A DNA stretch of 64,000 nucleotides from Marivirga sericea (GCF_900177665.1 NZ_FXAW01000002.1:62001-126000), one strand, 5' to 3'; shown: positions 34,977 through 44,723, numbered from the stretch's first letter. Program-made: numbers and translations. The notes: generated by a model not told the origin, from the letters alone.

Positions 34977-35933
34977 ATGAAAAAAACAGTACAAATATTA
35001 ACTCTAATCTTCTTGATGGTGGGCATTTATAATGCACAGGGTCAAGACGTGCAGTTCTCTCATTATATGTTTAATAACCTTTTTAATAATCCAGCTTATT
35101 CTGGAGTGGAAGGTTATACAAAACTAACAGCAATGCATAGAACTCAATGGGCAGGATATACTCCTTCAAACGGACCTGGCGGTGGAATTAACTCTCAGCT
35201 GATTTCGTTAACCAGCCCAATTATGCGCTACAATAGTGGTTTCGGGTTTTATGTGTTAAATGATGAGATAGCCAATCAAAACTTTGTTCAAGTGCAGGTG
35301 TCAGGTGCTTATCATTTAGGGATTAAGGAATCAAAGATCAGCATTGGATTTAGAGGGGGTGCAATTACCCAAAATATTAATAAAGACGGATATATTTATA
35401 TTGATGATGATGATCCTAATATTAATAACATCCAAGCAACTCAAGTTAGGCCGGATTTTTCAGTAGGCGTAAATTATCAACATAAAGATTTTTATGTAGG
35501 TGCAGCATTTAATCACTTGATTGAAGCTGAATTTGGGTTTGGAGCAGATGCTATTAGAAATCCATACCCTAAAGATTTTTTGTTGACTGCAGGATATACC
35601 TTTCCTATTAATTACGATGTAAATCTAACTCCTAGTTTTTTAGTAAGAACTACTGAGTTTAGTTCTTATACTTTCGACATTTCAGCTATGGCAACCTATA
35701 AAGAAAAAATATGGGGAGGGCTCTCATTTAGGCAACAAGAAGCGGCTATAGTAATGTTGGGTTATAGTTTCTTCAAAGAAAATACATTAAAACTTGGTTA
35801 TGCTTTCGATTATACCCTTGTGGCACAAAGCGCAAAAAGTACTACTTCTCATGAAATCATGGTAAGTTATAGGTTGCCTGCCATATCTACATCGGGTAAA
35901 AAGGTAGTGCGAACGCCAAGATTTAGACATTAA
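34977..35933 (+). CDS. porP: PorP/SprF family type IX secretion outer membrane protein
   Basis: The signal peptide (1-22, ending NAQG) is followed by a beta-barrel with the family signature QDVQFSHYMFNNLFNNPAYSG near the mature N terminus (residues 23 to 43). PorP/SprF proteins are outer membrane components or adaptors of type IX secretion and often sit next to secreted adhesins. Here it lies 170 bases upstream of gldK, the same order as porP-porK-porL-porM-porN in Porphyromonas gingivalis, so it may be the true PorP. Length 318 is normal. An AT-rich terminator hairpin separates it from gldK. Confidence 0.88.
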   Translation: MKKTVQILTLIFLMVGIYNAQGQDVQFSHYMFNNLFNNPAYSGVEGYTKLTAMHRTQWAGYTPSNGPGGGINSQLISLTSPIMRYNSGFGFYVLNDEIANQNFVQVQVSGAYHLGIKESKISIGFRGGAITQNINKDGYIYIDDDDPNINNIQATQVRPDFSVGVNYQHKDFYVGAAFNHLIEAEFGFGADAIRNPYPKDFLLTAGYTFPINYDVNLTPSFLVRTTEFSSYTFDISAMATYKEKIWGGLSFRQQEAAIVMLGYSFFKENTLKLGYAFDYTLVAQSAKSTTSHEIMVSYRLPAISTSGKKVVRTPRFRH

Positions 35934-35937
35934 TCGT

Positions 35938-35964
35938 AAAAAGTTTGCAGAATAAAACTTTTTT
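35938..35964 (+). terminator. AT-rich terminator between porP and gldK
   Basis: AAAAAGTTT (35938-35946) pairs perfectly with AAACTTTTT (35955-35963), followed by T. It lies 5 bases after the porP stop. With only one G-C pair it may be partial and allow read-through to gldK. Confidence 0.55.
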
Positions 35965-36103
35965 ATGAAAATTGTAGAGATTATTCTATAAATTATTTAA
36001 AATACAATAAAACCTTACAGTTCAGGGTTTAATTGTGTAGGTGTAAAGGATATATTTAATAATTGTCAATATATTAGCGTTTAGTTAGAAACAAATAGGT
36101 GTT

Positions 36104-37141
36104 ATGAATAATAAAGGTGTTTTGAAAAAATTAACCCTATCAATTTTGTTTATTGCTACTCTTTTCCTTGAAGGCTGCGGTCTTTTCGGTGGTGGAGCTG
36201 GCGATGGTGGAAACTTGGTAGGAGTCGCAGGTAGAGAAGGCTGGTATATGTCTACTCCTTATGGTATGAGAGCGGTTCCAGCTGGAACTTTTCATATGGG
36301 ACAAGCTGATGAAGATGTTGCACATTCGCAAATTAACTTCAACAGGCAAGTAACAATCGGTGGGTTTTACATGGATGAAACTGAAATCACTAACAACGAG
36401 TATCGTCAATTTATACAGAGGATGATGGAAGATTCAGCCTCAACTCTTGGGAGAGATTACATTATGACTGAAATCTATCCAGATACGACAGTGTGGATGA
36501 AAGATTTCACTAATCATATGGGGGATCCGATGCAAGAGTATTATTATATGCATCCAGCATTTGATGATTATCCTGTGGTAGGAGTAAATTGGGAAGCTGC
36601 TAAAGTTTTTTCTCAATGGAGAACTGATTATTTGAACTCATACAGAGAGTCTTTAGGGGAATTTCCTATGCCTGCATTCCGTTTGCCTTCAGAGGCCGAG
36701 TGGGAGTATGCTGCAAGAGGCGGTAGAGATATGGCCAAATATCCATGGGGGAATCCTTACATTAGAAATGCCAAGGGTTGTATGTTGGCAAACTTCAAAC
36801 CTGGTAGAGGTAACTACTATGATGATGGAGCGGCTTACACTTCTGAAATAATGTCATATTTCCCTAATGATTTTGGACTGTATGATATGTCAGGTAATGT
36901 TGCTGAATGGTGTGAGGATGCATTTAATCCAGCTTCTGTTCCTTTGGTTTGGGATTTAAATCCAACGTTTTTTGATGAAAGTGAACCAAGAAAAGTTATT
37001 AGAGGAGGTTCTTGGAAAGATATAGCTTTCTATTTGGAAACTGGTACAAGAGCTTTTGAGCATAAAGATTCAACAAGAGCGTATATAGGTTTCAGATGTG
37101 CAATGACATACTTAGGTAGATCATCTGGAACTGAATTTTAA
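36104..37141 (+). CDS. gldK: Gliding motility lipoprotein GldK
   Basis: GldK (PorK) is an outer membrane lipoprotein that with GldN forms a periplasmic ring of the type IX secretion system. The lipobox ends at Cys25 (LEGCGLFGG). The mature protein is an FGE-sulfatase/SUMF1-like domain with PAGTFHMGQADEDV, FYMDETEITNNEYRQF, FRLPSEAEWEYAARGG and GNVAEWCEDAF. The paired active-site cysteines of true formylglycine-generating enzyme are not evident, consistent with a structural role. It is the first gene of gldKLMN, 58 bases before gldL. Confidence 0.96.
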   Translation: MNNKGVLKKLTLSILFIATLFLEGCGLFGGGAGDGGNLVGVAGREGWYMSTPYGMRAVPAGTFHMGQADEDVAHSQINFNRQVTIGGFYMDETEITNNEYRQFIQRMMEDSASTLGRDYIMTEIYPDTTVWMKDFTNHMGDPMQEYYYMHPAFDDYPVVGVNWEAAKVFSQWRTDYLNSYRESLGEFPMPAFRLPSEAEWEYAARGGRDMAKYPWGNPYIRNAKGCMLANFKPGRGNYYDDGAAYTSEIMSYFPNDFGLYDMSGNVAEWCEDAFNPASVPLVWDLNPTFFDESEPRKVIRGGSWKDIAFYLETGTRAFEHKDSTRAYIGFRCAMTYLGRSSGTEF

Positions 37142-37199
37142 TTGACTTTTTAAAAAAATAAAACAATATTTAGGACATTAACCATTAAAAACTACAAAC

Positions 37200-38012
37200 A
37201 TGAGTAATAAAAAAGGCGGATTTCAGGAGTTACTATTTAAAACCATAATGCCTAAGGTGTATGGTATTGGTGCGGCTATCGTTATTATCGGAGCCATGTT
37301 TAAGATTCTTCACCTACCGGGTGCATCTTTTATGTTAGGTGTTGGTTTAAGTACGGAGGCCATTATATTCTTATTAAGTGCATTTGAACCTACACATGAA
37401 GAAGTAGATTGGAGTAAAGTGTATCCAGAGTTAGCAGAAGAATTTGATGAAGAGCCTGCTCCAAGAAAGAAACAAATCTCATCCGCTGGTGGTGGTAGTA
37501 CTTCACAACAACTCGATAAAATATTAGAAGAAGGTAAAATTGGTCCTGATTTGATCAAAAGTTTAGGTGATGGAATGAAAAGTATGGCTGATTCAGCTAA
37601 GCAAATGTCCAACTTAAGTAATGCTGCAGTCGCTACTAATGATTATGCTAACAATGTTAAGCAAGCTAGCAAATCATTATTAGAAATGAATAAATCTTAT
37701 GACAGCACCGTGAAGGCAATGTCAGAGATGTCAAACGCTTCAATGGATGCAAAATCTTATCATTCTCAAGTACAAGCGGTAACTAAAAACTTGACTGCAT
37801 TAAATCAAGTTTACGAAATGGAATTGCAAGATTCTCAGAACCATGTGAAAGCAATGAATAAATTCTACAAGAATTTGGCTACTGCTTTAGATAGCATGAC
37901 AGAAGCAAGTAAAGATACTGCTCAATTCCAAACAGAAGTTAAAAACTTAACAACTAATCTTTCTCAATTGAATAAGGTATATGGTAATATGCTTTCTGCA
38001 ATGAAAGGTTAA
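37200..38012 (+). CDS. gldL: Gliding motility protein GldL (type IX motor stator)
   Basis: GldL and GldM form the proton-driven inner membrane motor for gliding and type IX secretion. The 270-residue protein has two membrane helices at about 20-37 and 42-62; the second contains Glu53 (GLSTEAIIFLL), a candidate for the conserved buried carboxylate that handles protons. After a proline/glutamate-rich linker comes a long cytoplasmic helical domain of roughly 35-residue repeats with YANNVKQASKSLLEMNKSYD-type units, likely coiled coil. It lies 31 bases upstream of gldM. Confidence 0.96.
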   Translation: MSNKKGGFQELLFKTIMPKVYGIGAAIVIIGAMFKILHLPGASFMLGVGLSTEAIIFLLSAFEPTHEEVDWSKVYPELAEEFDEEPAPRKKQISSAGGGSTSQQLDKILEEGKIGPDLIKSLGDGMKSMADSAKQMSNLSNAAVATNDYANNVKQASKSLLEMNKSYDSTVKAMSEMSNASMDAKSYHSQVQAVTKNLTALNQVYEMELQDSQNHVKAMNKFYKNLATALDSMTEASKDTAQFQTEVKNLTTNLSQLNKVYGNMLSAMKG

Positions 38013-38043
38013 TTTGTTTTTAAAGCTTAAACTATAAATCTAT

Positions 38044-39630
38044 ATGGCTGGAGGAAAAGAAACCCCAAGACAGAAGATGATCGGCATGATGTACTTAGTA
38101 CTGACTGCCCTTTTGGCGCTTAACGTTAGTGTTACGGTACTCGACAAATTCATCGACATTAATAACTCTTTGGAAGTGTCTGTAGATGCTGCTAAAGAGC
38201 AAAACGGTAATACTCTGCGTAGAATTGAAAATGCAGTGGAAGAATCTGGCAGTCGTCCAGATGATGTGAAGATTTTGGATAAAGCAAAAGTGATCAGGGA
38301 AAAAACTCGTGACATGATTGCTGAACTGAAAACTTACAAAGACACCTTTATTGATATTACAGGAGGTTACAATGAGGACGGTGAAATGGTTGGTAAAACC
38401 GATTACGATATGGTTGGTAACTATATGATGCCTGAAAATGAAAATAATGGGATCAAACTCCAGAAGTCTCTGAACGAGTATGCAAACTTTGTAGATGAGA
38501 CTGTTGCTGATTCTGCTGTAAGTTTTGATCCATTAGCTTTAGATGCAAACGAAAACCCTAGATTTCAAGATGATCCAAATCAAAATGGTAAGGACTGGGC
38601 AACTTTAGAGTTTATGGGCGCACCAACACCAGCTGCCTTGGCTACCATTAGTGATTATCAGAACAAAGTGATGGCCTATGAAGCACGAGCATTAGATTTA
38701 CTAGCGAGGAGAGTGGGGGCCGGTGACTTAAAATTTGATTTAATCCAATTAGTAGCTTTACCTGAATCTAAGGTGGTAGCTGCCGGTGCGAAGTATAAAG
38801 CTGATTTGATTGTAGCTGCTTCGTCTTCTGCTGAAGACCCAGAGATGACTTTTAATGGTAAAGAAATAGATGTAGAAAGTGGATCAGGTAAAATTGAATT
38901 TACTGCGACTCCTGCTAGTTCATATGGTGAAGAGGGAACTGCACGAAAAACATATGAGGCTACAGCAAAGCTGAAAGATAGTGTTTACAGACAAGAAATT
39001 GAATACTTTGTAGCTGAACCAATTATACAAGTGCAATCAGCTGCTTTAAGTCAATTGTATCTAAATTGTGGAAACGAGCTAGATGTATTAGTGCCTGCTT
39101 TAGGAACTGCTTACAATCCATCATTTTCTGTGCAGGGTGGTAGTTCTATTGAAGGACAGGAAAGAGGACGAGTTACCATTATTCCAAATGCTCCTAAAGT
39201 AACGTTGGGTGTTAGTTCAAATGGTAATAAAATCGGAAATAAAGAGTTTAGTGTTCGAAGAATACCGAAACCTGATGTGGAAGTTTATAATGGTTCAAAA
39301 CCGGTAAACTTGAAGCAAGGTGAAAAAGCAACTGCAATGAGAGTACTTAGAGTTCAAGCGATTGCTGATGAAAACTTTAAGGCACAGTTACCGAAAGATG
39401 CGCAGTATAAAGTGACAAGATGGACAATTACTTTAGCAAGGGGACCTAGACCTGTAGGCCAACCTATTAAAGCTACAAGTGAGACTGTAAATATTAGTCA
39501 ACTAATGTCGAATGCTCGTCCTGGTGATCGATTGGTTGTGCAAGTAGATCAGGTCTTAAGAAGAAATTTTAGAGGAAATACGGAAGAAGTAGCTTTAGGT
39601 GAGTTAGTTTATCCTATTACTCTAAATTAA
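38044..39630 (+). CDS. gldM: Gliding motility protein GldM
   Basis: GldM has a single N-terminal membrane helix (about 12-33, MIGMMYLVLTALLALNVSV) that sits inside the GldL pentamer, then a long periplasmic shaft of four domains that reaches the GldK/GldN ring. Arg9, just before the helix (KETPRQK), matches the conserved arginine paired with the GldL glutamate. The length of 528 is normal. The C terminus (GNTEEVALGELVYPITLN) is a beta domain expected to contact the ring. It is followed 20 bases later by the gldN ATG. Confidence 0.96.
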   Translation: MAGGKETPRQKMIGMMYLVLTALLALNVSVTVLDKFIDINNSLEVSVDAAKEQNGNTLRRIENAVEESGSRPDDVKILDKAKVIREKTRDMIAELKTYKDTFIDITGGYNEDGEMVGKTDYDMVGNYMMPENENNGIKLQKSLNEYANFVDETVADSAVSFDPLALDANENPRFQDDPNQNGKDWATLEFMGAPTPAALATISDYQNKVMAYEARALDLLARRVGAGDLKFDLIQLVALPESKVVAAGAKYKADLIVAASSSAEDPEMTFNGKEIDVESGSGKIEFTATPASSYGEEGTARKTYEATAKLKDSVYRQEIEYFVAEPIIQVQSAALSQLYLNCGNELDVLVPALGTAYNPSFSVQGGSSIEGQERGRVTIIPNAPKVTLGVSSNGNKIGNKEFSVRRIPKPDVEVYNGSKPVNLKQGEKATAMRVLRVQAIADENFKAQLPKDAQYKVTRWTITLARGPRPVGQPIKATSETVNISQLMSNARPGDRLVVQVDQVLRRNFRGNTEEVALGELVYPITLN

Positions 39631-39650
39631 AAGTGTTAAAATTAGATGTT

Positions 39651-40541
39651 ATGAAAAAGTTTGTGTTGTTAACAGTAGGTTTAGCTTTAATGGTTTTTAT
39701 TCAGCCACTAAAAGCTCAAGAATCTAGCAATGATGGATATAATCCTAATTCGGTTTATCCTATTCATGAAGATGATATTATGTTCAAGAAGAGGGTATGG
39801 AGAAGAATGGACTTACGTGAGAAGCAGAATGAACCATTTTTTGCCTCAAATAATGAGATTACTAAGCATATCGTGAATGCTGCTAAAGCTGGAATTATTC
39901 CTATTTACCAAGGCGATTCTATGGTTAATAGATTAACTAAAGAAGAGTTTTTAGAGAAATTAGAAAACCCTGCATTGCAAGATATGAATATGGGTGGAGC
40001 TGATGACGGCTGGGGTGATACTGGTGGAGATTCATGGGGCAATGATGACGGTTGGGGTGATACTGCAGCTGATGAGTCAGCTGGAGAAGAAGAAGAGAGT
40101 GCACCGGCAAATGAGGTTTCTACACAATTTTTAGTTAGAGAAATGTCAACTTTAGAGATTGTAGAGGATATGATCTTTGATAAGAAAAGATCTGTTACTA
40201 ATTGGGACATTCAGGCTATCAAAATTATTATTCCTGCTGAGAATTTTACATCCGGAGTTGAAAGAACAGTTGGTGTTTTCAAATACAAAGACTTAGTCGA
40301 TTTGTTCAGAAGCAATCCAGAGCAGATGATTTGGTTCAATCCACAGAATAGCGCTGAACACAAAAACTTAGCAGATGCTTTTGCTTTAAGATTATTTAAT
40401 GGTAGAATTGTGAAAGTTGCTAATCCTGACGATAATATGATCATAGATATATATGACGAATCTCCTAGACAAGGTATTATGGCTTCTCAGTGGCTTGAAT
40501 ATGAGTTAATGGAGAAAGAGCACGAATTGTGGTCGTACTAA
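39651..40541 (+). CDS. gldN: Gliding motility protein GldN
   Basis: GldN (PorN) is the periplasmic partner of GldK in the type IX ring. The frame extends upstream to a GTG at 39633, but the ATG at 39651 starts a clean signal peptide (MKKFVLLTVGLALMVF... ending PLKAQ), giving 296 residues. The family core (NSVYPIHEDDIMFKKRVWRR and the C-terminal YDESPRQGIMASQWLEYEL) is present. An inserted low-complexity tract of two near-identical DDGWGDT units and an acidic run lies at about residues 116-150. The terminator after the stop reaches into uvrC on the other strand. Confidence 0.95.
   Translation: MKKFVLLTVGLALMVFIQPLKAQESSNDGYNPNSVYPIHEDDIMFKKRVWRRMDLREKQNEPFFASNNEITKHIVNAAKAGIIPIYQGDSMVNRLTKEEFLEKLENPALQDMNMGGADDGWGDTGGDSWGNDDGWGDTAADESAGEEEESAPANEVSTQFLVREMSTLEIVEDMIFDKKRSVTNWDIQAIKIIIPAENFTSGVERTVGVFKYKDLVDLFRSNPEQMIWFNPQNSAEHKNLADAFALRLFNGRIVKVANPDDNMIIDIYDESPRQGIMASQWLEYELMEKEHELWSY
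40002..40065 (+). repeat. gldN: Tandem 42-base repeat inside gldN
   Basis: The 22-base segment at 40002-40023 recurs at 40044-40065 with one difference, a period of 42 bases or 14 residues. Each copy encodes DDGWGDT; a third, weaker unit (DSWGN) lies between them. It is an in-frame, Trp/Asp/Gly-rich insertion followed by an acidic run. Confidence 0.75.
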
Positions 40542-40563
40542 TTTAATATCAAATAATATTTTG

Positions 40564-40597
40564 AAAGAGGGGGAGGCTTAAAGGTCTTCCCCTTTTT
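40564..40597. terminator. Terminator shared by gldKLMN and overlapping the 3' end of uvrC
   Basis: AAAGAGGGGGAG (40564-40575) pairs with CTTCCCCTTTTT (40586-40597), 12 pairs with two G-T pairs, followed by T residues on the plus strand. The loop contains the uvrC stop codon and the right arm is uvrC coding sequence. Confidence 0.75.
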
Positions 40598-42389
40598 GTT
40601 TGAAGGCTTTTAGTAGTTGTTCTGCTTTACTGCTGCCCACTATTTTACTCAAGTCTTCGTAACTTCCTTCTTTGATCTTCTTTACTGATTTGAAATGAGA
40701 AAGCAGTTGATCTATTGTTTTTTCTCCAATTCCTTGAATTCCTTCTAATTCAGTTGTAAAGCTATTTTTGCTTCTTATTTGTCTGTGAAAAGTAATAGCG
40801 AATCTGTGTGCTTCGTCTCTCAACCGTTGTAAAAGTTTAAGGGCTTCACTTTTTTTACTAATATGAACTGGATAGGGGTCGTCTGGAAAGTATATTTCTT
40901 CTAGTCGCTTAGCAATGCCAATAATCGGAATTTGCCCATATAGATCAAGTTGGTTTAGAGCCTTAACTGCTGCGCTTAACTGCCCTTTTCCACCATCTAT
41001 AACGATCAGGTTGGGAAGGTCTTGTTGTTCATCTACTAACCTTTTATAGCGTCTACCAACAATTTCTGTCATAGAAGCAAAGTCATCAGGGCCAATTACT
41101 GTTTTCACATGATAATGTCTGTATTCACTCTTTTTAGGGCGACCATTTTTAAAGTGAACCATAGAGGCTGTCGGATTGGTGCCTTGCATATTGGAGTTGT
41201 CAAAGCATTCTATTTTAATGGGAAGTTCTTTGAGTCGCAAATCAGATTGCAGTTGCTTCAAGACTCTTAATTCCTTTATTTTGCTAGATTCATTTTGGTT
41301 AAGCTTTTCTTTCTTAAAGTAAAGAGCATTTTTCAAGCTCATTTCTACTAACTTCTTCTTGTCTCCAATTTGTGGTTTTATAAAATGAAATTTTTCGGGT
41401 AGATTTTCAATATCAATGTTGGTTAATATTTCTTCGGTGGTACTTTCATACTGCTTTCGTAGGTCGATAAGAGCGAGGAGAAAGAGCTCTTGATCAGTTT
41501 CATCTAATTTTTTCTTTAATTCAATCGTTTTGGTAACATTTATACTTCCATTATTCACTCTCATATAGTTTACGAAAGCATACTTATCCTCAGATATAAT
41601 GCTGCATACATCAATATTGGTAAGTTTAGGATTCACTACCAGGGACTTACTATGGAATTTTTCTAATAGGTCAAATTTGTCTTTGTAGTTTTGAGCCTTT
41701 TCAAAGTCAAGATTTTCGGCTGCAATTTGCATGTGTTCCCGAAAATGTTGTTTTGGTATATTTAGATTTCCTTTAAGAATTTCAGCTGCTTGTTCTATGT
41801 CCTTCTGATAGTTATCATGTTGTTGAAGACCTTCGCATGGGCCTTTGCAATTGCCAATATGGTATTCTAAACATACCTTGAATTTACCAGCTTTTATATT
41901 TTGGTCAGTAAGATTTAATTTGCATGTTCGGATTGTATACAGTTTGCGAATTAATTCTAATACATTATTCATGGCTCTGACACTAGCATAAGGGCCGAAA
42001 TAGGTGCCATTTCTTGCTATTCTCTTGCGAGTGGAAATGATCCTTGGAAATGGTTCATTTGTAATACATAGATAAGGAAAGGATTTATCGTCCTTCAGTA
42101 GGATATTGTATTTGGGTTGCAGCTCCTTAATCAAGGAGTTTTCGAGTAGAAGGGCATCAAATTCGGAATTTACAATTGCAATTTCAATTTTTTCTATTTC
42201 CCTTACTAATCGAATGGTTTTCCTGTTGTGTTGAGTTGACTTATTGAAGTAGCTCGTTACTCTGTTTTTGAGATTTTTTGCTTTCCCAACGTAAATAATG
42301 TCTCCAGATGAGCTATGAAATTTATAGACACCTGGTAGTTTCGGGAGCTCATTAATATCCTGTGGCTTTAAGAAAACCGCATCGTACAT
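40578..42389 (-). CDS. uvrC: Excinuclease ABC subunit C
   Basis: UvrC makes both incisions in nucleotide excision repair. The 603-residue protein has the N-terminal GIY-YIG nuclease (LPGVYKFHSSSGDIIYVGKA), a short cysteine-containing segment (KVCLEYHIGNCKGPCEG), a UVR motif that binds UvrB (NLDFEKAQNYKDKFDLLEKF), the RNase H-like endonuclease domain (ECFDNSNMQGTNPTASMVHF and VIDGGKGQLSAA) and two C-terminal helix-hairpin-helix motifs (LEGIQGIGEKTIDQLLSHF). It is 11 bases downstream of the penicillin-binding protein gene on the same strand, so both may be transcribed with porW. Confidence 0.97.
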   Translation of the reverse strand: MYDAVFLKPQDINELPKLPGVYKFHSSSGDIIYVGKAKNLKNRVTSYFNKSTQHNRKTIRLVREIEKIEIAIVNSEFDALLLENSLIKELQPKYNILLKDDKSFPYLCITNEPFPRIISTRKRIARNGTYFGPYASVRAMNNVLELIRKLYTIRTCKLNLTDQNIKAGKFKVCLEYHIGNCKGPCEGLQQHDNYQKDIEQAAEILKGNLNIPKQHFREHMQIAAENLDFEKAQNYKDKFDLLEKFHSKSLVVNPKLTNIDVCSIISEDKYAFVNYMRVNNGSINVTKTIELKKKLDETDQELFLLALIDLRKQYESTTEEILTNIDIENLPEKFHFIKPQIGDKKKLVEMSLKNALYFKKEKLNQNESSKIKELRVLKQLQSDLRLKELPIKIECFDNSNMQGTNPTASMVHFKNGRPKKSEYRHYHVKTVIGPDDFASMTEIVGRRYKRLVDEQQDLPNLIVIDGGKGQLSAAVKALNQLDLYGQIPIIGIAKRLEEIYFPDDPYPVHISKKSEALKLLQRLRDEAHRFAITFHRQIRSKNSFTTELEGIQGIGEKTIDQLLSHFKSVKKIKEGSYEDLSKIVGSSKAEQLLKAFKQKGEDL

Positions 42390-42400
42390 TTTACAATTGT

Positions 42401-44695
42401 TTATTGTATGCCTTCAACATCCAGTTTTTGAATTTGTTCTGTCGAGTCAGTAACATTGTTCTGCTGCATCATGTATTGTTCGCAGTCTAGCTCCATTGAT
42501 AGATTGGAAGGTCTTTTGAATGGTCCTTTTGAGATAGCAAGTTCTTCATCCGCATAAACCTTCATCATAAATTTTTCCCAAATGGGCATAGCCATTCTTG
42601 CACCCTGGCCCAATGAAATATTTCTAAAGTGGATGCTTCGTTCATCTCCTCCTACCCATGTACCCGCTGCTAAATCTTTGGTGACGCCTACAAACCATCC
42701 ATCCGAATAGTTTTGAGTAGTTCCAGTTTTAGCTCCTATTTCGTTGTCTACTCTTAATTCTCGGTCGAGTCCTAATGCAGTTCCTCCCGATATTTCAGTA
42801 GATCCTTTTAGCATATGTAACATAGCGTATGCGGTTTCAGAACTAAGTGCTTCTCCTGTTTTTGGTACAAATTGTTTCAAAACCTTTCCATTTTTATCTT
42901 CAATTCTTTCAATATAGAACGGTTTTGTATAGAATCCTTCATTCACAAAGGTACTATAGGCTCCGATTAGTTCATAAATTGATACATCTGAAGTTCCCAA
43001 ACATAATGAGGGTACAGCTGCCAGTGGACTTTCTACACCAAGTCTTTTGGCATAGTCAACTACTGTTTGTGGACCGATTTTACTCATTACATAAGCAGTA
43101 CCTGAATTTAATGATCGTGCCATAGCTTGCCTCAAAGTCATGGTTTCTCCAGAGAATTTCCCATCAGAGTTTGAAGGAGTCCAAGTCGGTGGGTCTCCAG
43201 GGACTTCAAAGGTAACAGGCACATCTTCAATTTGATAGCAAGGCGAATAACCATTATCGATAGCAGCAGCATAAACTAGTGGTTTGAATGTAGAACCTGG
43301 TTGTCTTCTACCCTGCTTAACATGATCATACTTAAAGTATTTGTAGTTGATTCCTCCAACCCAAGCTTTTATATGACCATTATTAGGATTCATGGCCATG
43401 AAGCCAGCATGCAGAAATTGCTTGAAATATCGGATAGAGTCCATTGTACTTAATACTGTATCAATTTCTCCGTCCCAACTGAAGACCTTCATATTTTTAG
43501 GTTCTCGCAGTTTGTCGAATATTTTTTCTTCATCATCTCCAAACTTCTTTTCCCATTGGTCATAAGCTTTTGTTTTCCTCGCTTCGTTTTTTACAAAATC
43601 TTTTATAACTCTTCCAGATTCATCTCGCCAAGGGGCTTTACCCTCCCAATGTTCATCAAAAAGCTCCTGCTGGTACTTCATGTGTTCCTCTACAGCTTCT
43701 TCCGCATACTTTTGCATTCTACTATCAATGGTTGTGTATATTCTCAAGCCATCCTCGTACAGGTCATAACCATTTGCTTTTGACCAAGCCAGAAGATCCC
43801 ATAAAATAACGCCTCTAAAGTAAGTGGCGAGACCATCATTATGATTTTCTACATCATAATCTAGTTCAATTGGTTTTGAAGCTAATGAATCATAAGCTTC
43901 ATCATCGATATAACCATATTTCCTCATTTGATTCATGACCGTATTTCTTCTTTGGAAAGAGTTTTCAGGTTCATATACAGGGCTGTAGAGATTCGGGTTT
44001 TTGCAAAGTCCGACTAATACAGAGGCTTCTGGAATCGTGAGTTTGTCTGGTGTTGTATTGAAAAACGTCTGTGAGGCGGTTTTTATACCAAATGCATTAC
44101 TACCAAATTCAAATGTATTAAGATACATGGCAATAATTTCTTTTTTAGTGTAAGATCGTTCTAGCTTCACTGCCACCAACCATTCTTTCATTTTGGCAAT
44201 TACCAAACCTAGAACAGGAATGTCATTCCAAGTTCCATTAGATAAGTCACTTCTAGTCCGAAATAATATTTTTGCTAATTGCTGAGAAATTGTACTGCCG
44301 CCACCAGCACTTTTATCAAACATCAGAATGGATTTAAAAAAGACTCTTCCGAGTCCGTAAAGATCAATTCCTGAATGTTCTGTAAAGCGAATGTCCTCTG
44401 TTGCTATCAAAGCATTGACCACATTGGGAGACAGCTCATCAAAAGTTACTTGGCTCCTGTTGTAGCGATAGTATTTCCCCATCTCCACATTATCGGCAAA
44501 GTACAGAACCGAAGATAGATCGCTTTTAGGGTTTTCTAATGATTTTAAACCAGGTAGTTCCCCATACCATCCATTTAGGTTGATACTGATGCTATAGATA
44601 AATAATGAAAAACTAATGATGGCTATTATGAAGATAGCCCATAGTGCAATTATTGCTTTATGTATTTTTGATTTTTTCATATTCGGTATACTCAT
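42401..44695 (-). CDS. Class A penicillin-binding protein (PBP1A-type)
   Basis: This bifunctional enzyme polymerises and crosslinks peptidoglycan. One membrane helix lies at about 13-35. The glycosyltransferase domain (family 51) shows EDIRFTEHSGID and GGGSTISQQLAK; the transpeptidase domain has the catalytic serine in PGSTFKP (near residue 468), SLNSG (near 528) and KTGTT (near 660). The 764-residue length is normal. It starts MSIPNMKKSKIHKAI; the second Met (MKKSK) is an alternative start. It is 28 bases downstream of porW and 11 upstream of uvrC in one leftward run. Confidence 0.95.
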   Translation of the reverse strand: MSIPNMKKSKIHKAIIALWAIFIIAIISFSLFIYSISINLNGWYGELPGLKSLENPKSDLSSVLYFADNVEMGKYYRYNRSQVTFDELSPNVVNALIATEDIRFTEHSGIDLYGLGRVFFKSILMFDKSAGGGSTISQQLAKILFRTRSDLSNGTWNDIPVLGLVIAKMKEWLVAVKLERSYTKKEIIAMYLNTFEFGSNAFGIKTASQTFFNTTPDKLTIPEASVLVGLCKNPNLYSPVYEPENSFQRRNTVMNQMRKYGYIDDEAYDSLASKPIELDYDVENHNDGLATYFRGVILWDLLAWSKANGYDLYEDGLRIYTTIDSRMQKYAEEAVEEHMKYQQELFDEHWEGKAPWRDESGRVIKDFVKNEARKTKAYDQWEKKFGDDEEKIFDKLREPKNMKVFSWDGEIDTVLSTMDSIRYFKQFLHAGFMAMNPNNGHIKAWVGGINYKYFKYDHVKQGRRQPGSTFKPLVYAAAIDNGYSPCYQIEDVPVTFEVPGDPPTWTPSNSDGKFSGETMTLRQAMARSLNSGTAYVMSKIGPQTVVDYAKRLGVESPLAAVPSLCLGTSDVSIYELIGAYSTFVNEGFYTKPFYIERIEDKNGKVLKQFVPKTGEALSSETAYAMLHMLKGSTEISGGTALGLDRELRVDNEIGAKTGTTQNYSDGWFVGVTKDLAAGTWVGGDERSIHFRNISLGQGARMAMPIWEKFMMKVYADEELAISKGPFKRPSNLSMELDCEQYMMQQNNVTDSTEQIQKLDVEGIQ

Positions 44696-44723
44696 AAATT
44701 GAAGATCAAATCTTCTCTCTCTA

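Noticed and set aside
39633-39650. GTG start for GldN
   Set aside because: The ATG at 39651 begins a clean signal peptide; the extra six residues would weaken it.
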